Assembly (NCBI GenBank): GCA_938084055.1
Contig: CALKDK010000014.1
Coordinates: forward strand, 19,352 to 83,351
DNA: 64,000 bases
Reading direction: 5' to 3'
Origin: an uncultured Luminiphilus sp.
GTDB lineage: Bacteria > Pseudomonadota > Gammaproteobacteria > Pseudomonadales > Halieaceae
The first letter of the stretch is position 1, and every line of letters begins with the position of its first letter. Below are positions 60,607 to 64,000 of this stretch, piece by piece. Below the pieces are notes generated by a model, which made no database searches, was not told the origin of the DNA, and was given only the letters and a program-made list of their open reading frames with translations. Position numbers and translations under genes: made by a program.

Positions 60607-61682
60607 CGTTGCTACTCGGCTTTTTAACCCCATTTTTTATCTATATCGGCATTACGATACTGCATTACCTGCTGCCTGGGCGTTGGATTACGGGGTATGT
60701 TGATAACGTCCATACGGGTGAAAAGCTGCGCTATCGATTGAATGGCTTGTTGGTGTTCCTGGCGTCGGTGGGGTTGTGGTACACGCTGGGTTATCTGGGC
60801 TGGGTACCCTGGGACTGGCTTTACACCGTGCGTTGGTCCAGCCTCGCCGGCGCCTGTGTCATCGGGTTGGTTTACGCATTTGCCTCTGTGCTGCCTTACC
60901 CCTCCACGGGCAAGCCTTTTTTGGTGGATTTCTTCCTGGGTCGGCCTGAAAACCCGCAGGTCAAGGGCGGCCACATCGATGCCAAGATGTGGTTGTACCT
61001 TATCGGCGCGGTTATGTTGGAGCTGAATGTCTTGAGTTTTGCGGCTCACCACCACATCAGCTTTGGTGCAGCAGCATCCCCTGGCATTTTTGTCAGTGCA
61101 TTGCTGCTGACCTATTTCATACTGGACTACCTGACCTTCGAAAAGGTGCACCTTTACACCTACGATATTTTTGCAGAACGGGTTGGTTTCAAGCTCGGCT
61201 GGGGTTGCCTAACCTTTTACCCCTATTTTTACGCCGTCGGGCTGTGGGCGACGGTGGCGCTTCCTGATCCCGGACGACCCAGCTGGTGGTCCTATCTCTG
61301 CGTTGCCATTTTCTTATCAGGCTGGAGTCTGGCCCGGGGCGCCAACATGCAGAAGTTCTACTTCAAGACCCGACCCGAACGGCCTTTTCTGGGTATTACG
61401 CCCGAAGTTGTTTCCGACGGAGAGCGGACCCTGCTGGTCAATGGTTTCTGGGGACTCAGCCGCCACATAAATTATCTGGGTGAGGTGTTGATGGCCACGG
61501 GCATCGCACTGGCCGTTGGGCATCCCGATATGATCTGGCCCTGGCTGTACCCGCTGTATTACGTCGCACTCCTGTTTCCGAGGGAACGTGATGACGAAAG
61601 ACGCTGCGCTGCCAAATACGGTGCGCTGTGGCAGGACTACACCGGGCGGGTCAAATATAGAATCATCCCCTACCTGTACTGA
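60603..61682 (+). CDS. ERG4/ERG24-family sterol reductase-like membrane protein
   Basis: A 359-residue integral membrane protein with about nine helices. The family motifs are clear: FYFKTRPERPF, then LLVNGFWGLSRHINYLGEV (compare the LLxSGWWGxxRHxNYxGD pattern of delta14- and delta24(28)-sterol reductases) and the C-terminal RCAAKYGALWQDYTGRVKY followed by RIIPYLY. In eukaryotes these reduce sterol double bonds with NADPH. Bacterial members are known but few have been tested. It overlaps the SDR upstream by four bases. I infer reduction of a sterol, steroid or polyprenoid lipid. Confidence 0.85.
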   Translation: MTLLLGFLTPFFIYIGITILHYLLPGRWITGYVDNVHTGEKLRYRLNGLLVFLASVGLWYTLGYLGWVPWDWLYTVRWSSLAGACVIGLVYAFASVLPYPSTGKPFLVDFFLGRPENPQVKGGHIDAKMWLYLIGAVMLELNVLSFAAHHHISFGAAASPGIFVSALLLTYFILDYLTFEKVHLYTYDIFAERVGFKLGWGCLTFYPYFYAVGLWATVALPDPGRPSWWSYLCVAIFLSGWSLARGANMQKFYFKTRPERPFLGITPEVVSDGERTLLVNGFWGLSRHINYLGEVLMATGIALAVGHPDMIWPWLYPLYYVALLFPRERDDERRCAAKYGALWQDYTGRVKYRIIPYLY

Positions 61683-61746
61683 TTTTTTCCAGAACCCAGA
61701 CGCTCCTGGCGTCCGCCGGTGGGCGCTTGCTGTATTGCCAATCCGC

Positions 61747-63003
61747 CTAGCTGATCTGGCGGGGTAGCCGTTGAAATGCGTAGGCGGCCGCCGCACCGAT
61801 GAGAGCGGTGCCAAGTAGCCCCATAAACATGTGCTGGAAGCCAGCGAGGCCGGGACTGCGGTCAATGAGGTAACCGGCTACAGCGGCAACATAAATGTCG
61901 GGGGTGTAGCCGATGACAGAGACAACACCTATCGCCGTACCGGTGATCGCCATCGGCACGCGTCCCTCCTCAAAAAGTGCGAAGTAAAGGCTGCGTAGCC
62001 CGTAGATGGCGACGCCGGTGATGACTGTATTAAGCAAAATTGCGCTGATCGTCCCCAGGGCTGCTCCTGAAAATGCAAAAAACGCATGGCTGACAATCAG
62101 CAGAAAAAAGCACACGGTCGCCATTCGAGATACCCCGAAGCGATCACCGAGTAACCCCAGGAGAAGGGCGGCGATGGGTCGTGTCCACGCGCCCACCGTT
62201 ATGATCTGGGCGGCTTCCAGTTCGTCAATGCCATGCCCGCGAACCGCAAACAAGGCATACTGGTCAAAGGCTTTGTAGCTGGTGTAGGCGCAGATCAGGA
62301 TCACTGTTTGCAACCACACTGCGGGTATTTTCATCACTTCCCAGAAGTGACCAAAGAGAGCTGGGCGAGCGATCGGAGGGGCGTCAGGCAGGCCTCGTAG
62401 GGTGAACCAGACCAACAGCCCAACAAGCGCCGTCACTGCGGTATAGCCAAAAATAATGGTCTGCAGGGCGGTCCGCTTTTCCGTCAGGGTTGCAGCGTCA
62501 TAGCCCTCTGGAAAACTGAGGCTGAACAGCAAAACCCCAGCCGAGGCCAACACGGCAGCCAGCAGTCCGCGACCGCTATCGAGCACACCGTAGGCCAACC
62601 CTTGCTCGGCCAGGCCGCCCCAGCTTCGTGTTGCTTTGATCAGGGCGGCCCAGAAGAACAATATGGTACTCAGGCCAAAGAACCCCCAGAGGAACATGGC
62701 GCCGTAGAAGCCGGGGAACGTCGCAAGATACAGGCCGCCCGATGCGCTGAGCCACAGAGACCCGGCGAGCAGCTGTCTGGCTGGAAAGCGATCTGCAAGT
62801 GGGCCGCCCAGCGCATAGGCGGCCATGGCGATCACGCCGTACGCCGCCTGCGCAACCCCCAGCTCCGTAGCTGACAGACCAAAAACCTCAAGTACCGTAG
62901 GGCGAAAAAATCGCGTGACGTGATAGGGGAGCGTAAAGATGGCCTCGCCCGCCAGGATGAGGGAAATCATAATCGTCCAGCGTTGCAGTGGCGTGGCGTG
63001 CAT
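61747..63003 (-). CDS. Major facilitator superfamily transporter
   Basis: A 418-residue protein with 12 predicted helices. The loop after TM2 reads GGPLADRFPARQ, the usual MFS A-motif, and the second half has the equivalent GLLGDRFGVSRM. Helices such as TIMISLILAGEAIFTLPYHV and LFFWAALIKATRSWGG are visible. The pattern is near the sugar-phosphate/organic anion permease group, but the substrate is unknown. I start at ATG 63003, which has GGGAGG upstream. It is convergent with the sterol reductase gene and divergent from the next gene. Confidence 0.85.
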   Translation of the reverse strand: MHATPLQRWTIMISLILAGEAIFTLPYHVTRFFRPTVLEVFGLSATELGVAQAAYGVIAMAAYALGGPLADRFPARQLLAGSLWLSASGGLYLATFPGFYGAMFLWGFFGLSTILFFWAALIKATRSWGGLAEQGLAYGVLDSGRGLLAAVLASAGVLLFSLSFPEGYDAATLTEKRTALQTIIFGYTAVTALVGLLVWFTLRGLPDAPPIARPALFGHFWEVMKIPAVWLQTVILICAYTSYKAFDQYALFAVRGHGIDELEAAQIITVGAWTRPIAALLLGLLGDRFGVSRMATVCFFLLIVSHAFFAFSGAALGTISAILLNTVITGVAIYGLRSLYFALFEEGRVPMAITGTAIGVVSVIGYTPDIYVAAVAGYLIDRSPGLAGFQHMFMGLLGTALIGAAAAYAFQRLPRQIS

Positions 63004-63175
63004 TGAACAGGACCTCCCGGGTCGAGTCAGACTGAGCACGGCTGGGAATGGCGCTCTCAAATCAAGGAACTGCACAACGGGCAGTATACCTGCTCTCTAT
63101 CGGGCCATGCGCTTGCGGTCCGCAGTCATTACTTTTAGTCTCTCCGCTGATCTGGGTAAAGGGAGATCCGACGTT

Positions 63176-63976
63176 ATGGCAGGAGCACGGGTACGCACTG
63201 ACACCGATGGTGCGGTTTTTTGGGTCACCCTGTGTCAGGGTGCCAAACGTAATCCCATGTCATCGGAGCTGATCAATCAGCTTGCAGGCACCCTCGATGA
63301 GGCCTACGGGATTGATGGCATTCGCGTGATTGTCCTCACTGCTGAGGGACCGGTGTTCAGTTCCGGTCATGACCTCAGGGAATTACAGCCAAAGGAGGCG
63401 GAATCCCCCGATGAGTTTCAGGTCAGGGTGCGGGGCATCCTGGAGAGCTGCGCCGCATTGATGCAGGGCATCGTCGCGGCACCCAAACCTGTCATTGCCT
63501 CGGTACAGGGCACCGCGACAGCAGCGGGTTGTCAGCTGGTGTCAGCATGTGATCTCGCCATCGCCGCCAGTGACGCGCAGTTTTGCACGCCCGGTGTCAA
63601 TGTGGGTGCTTTCTGCACGACACCACTGGTCGGTATTGGTCGGAACCTTACCCGAAAGCATGCTATGGAAATGGCGCTCACCGGAGATATGTTCTCAGCA
63701 GAAGAGGCGATCAAGTTTGGCTTGATCAATCGCCATGTCCCCGCTGAGTCGCTGCGCGCAGAGACATCGGCTCTGGCACAGAAAATCGCCTCCCGCTCGG
63801 CGGAAAGTATCCGTGGTGGTAAGGCCGCATTCTACCGGCAGGTTGAGATGCCCCTCGCTGATGCTTTTGAATACGCCAACCAGGTGATGCTGGAGGGTGT
63901 TACGGGCAGCGCCGATGCGGAGGAGGGACGCAGGGCCTTTATTGAAAAGCGGGCTCCAGTCTGGAATAACCGCTGA
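63176..63976 (+). CDS. Enoyl-CoA hydratase/isomerase family protein (ECHDC3-like)
   Basis: A 266-residue crotonase-fold protein. The oxyanion hole is formed by FSSGHDLREL and GTATAAGCQLVSACDLA. The region where true enoyl-CoA hydratases carry their catalytic Glu reads NVGAFCTTPLVGIGRN and lacks an evident acid, as in ECHDC3-type members, so hydratase activity is uncertain. The C-terminal helices are complete. ATG 63176 is preceded by GGGAGA. It is 172 bases from the divergent MFS gene, and the window ends 24 bases after its stop. Confidence 0.82.
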   Translation: MAGARVRTDTDGAVFWVTLCQGAKRNPMSSELINQLAGTLDEAYGIDGIRVIVLTAEGPVFSSGHDLRELQPKEAESPDEFQVRVRGILESCAALMQGIVAAPKPVIASVQGTATAAGCQLVSACDLAIAASDAQFCTPGVNVGAFCTTPLVGIGRNLTRKHAMEMALTGDMFSAEEAIKFGLINRHVPAESLRAETSALAQKIASRSAESIRGGKAAFYRQVEMPLADAFEYANQVMLEGVTGSADAEEGRRAFIEKRAPVWNNR

Positions 63977-64000
63977 GCCCGCAGTTGGTACCCGGGTGGA

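Noticed and set aside
1..64000. tRNA, rRNA, CRISPR arrays, insertion sequences or phage genes
   Set aside because: None was recognised on either strand: no transposase or integrase frames, no regularly spaced repeats, no tRNA-like folds.

Overview
The window reads as chromosomal DNA of an aerobic, heterotrophic, probably marine gammaproteobacterium. The grounds are gene content, dense same-strand operons with ATGA-type overlaps, moderately GC-rich coding sequence, a caa3-like cytochrome oxidase, an FdsGBAD formate dehydrogenase and a methanethiol oxidase cluster. A Halieaceae/Cellvibrionales-like lineage is a reasonable guess, but no rRNA or marker gene is present to prove it. I see no tRNA, rRNA, CRISPR array, insertion sequence or prophage.

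Layout. 0-8.6 kb (+): end of a methyltransferase, a mercaptopyruvate sulfurtransferase, a lone molybdopterin oxidoreductase, a glycolipid-type glycosyltransferase, an MMPL/RND exporter, a DUF1295 membrane reductase-like protein and a GNAT acetyltransferase. 8.8-12.1 kb: a DUF1800/DUF1501 exported pair. 12.3-18.7 kb: a 2OG-Fe(II) oxygenase, two acyl-CoA ligases (the second acetoacetyl-CoA synthetase-like) and a convergent D-aminoacylase-type amidohydrolase. 19.4-29.7 kb (+): formate-tetrahydrofolate ligase, FdhD, the four-subunit NAD-dependent formate dehydrogenase, and an 856-residue FAD/GcvT N-demethylating dehydrogenase. 29.8-36.5 kb: a SCO protein convergent with an aa3-type oxidase operon that has a diheme subunit II, two subunit III paralogues, subunit IV and an easily missed 52-residue membrane protein. 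37.1-41.7 kb: a GlxA/GbdR-type regulator, a MauG-like diheme protein, and a divergent methanethiol oxidase (SBP56/MtoX) plus SCO pair. 41.9-43.3 kb: an aldehyde dehydrogenase.

43.4-56.6 kb (-) is the most interesting part. It is a 14-gene run encoding a complete corrinoid-dependent methyl-transfer system: an MttB-family methyltransferase without pyrrolysine, a B12-binding corrinoid protein, a pterin methyltransferase, a ferredoxin/ASKHA corrinoid activase, MetF, and a separate MetV-type zinc domain. Two uncharacterised proteins (DUF1638 and the so-called virulence factor PF13769 family) sit among them. Carbon-skeleton enzymes follow, ending with an enolase-superfamily protein very like hydroxyproline-betaine/proline-betaine 2-epimerase. 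I infer aerobic demethylation of a quaternary amine, possibly a proline betaine, with methyl groups passing to tetrahydrofolate and then to formate and CO2 through Fhs and Fds encoded in the same window. Three core proteins of this operon share arginine/glycine-rich terminal tails of unknown purpose.

57-64 kb: a membrane protein with a degenerate GGDEF domain, two small exported proteins of unknown function, an SDR overlapping a eukaryote-like sterol delta14/24-reductase family protein, an MFS transporter and an enoyl-CoA hydratase-family protein. Taken together, the window is weighted to C1 and methylated-compound oxidation (methyl-N, methyl-S, formate) feeding NADH and a terminal oxidase, with side modules for lipid or steroid modification. 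All functions are inferred from sequence alone.
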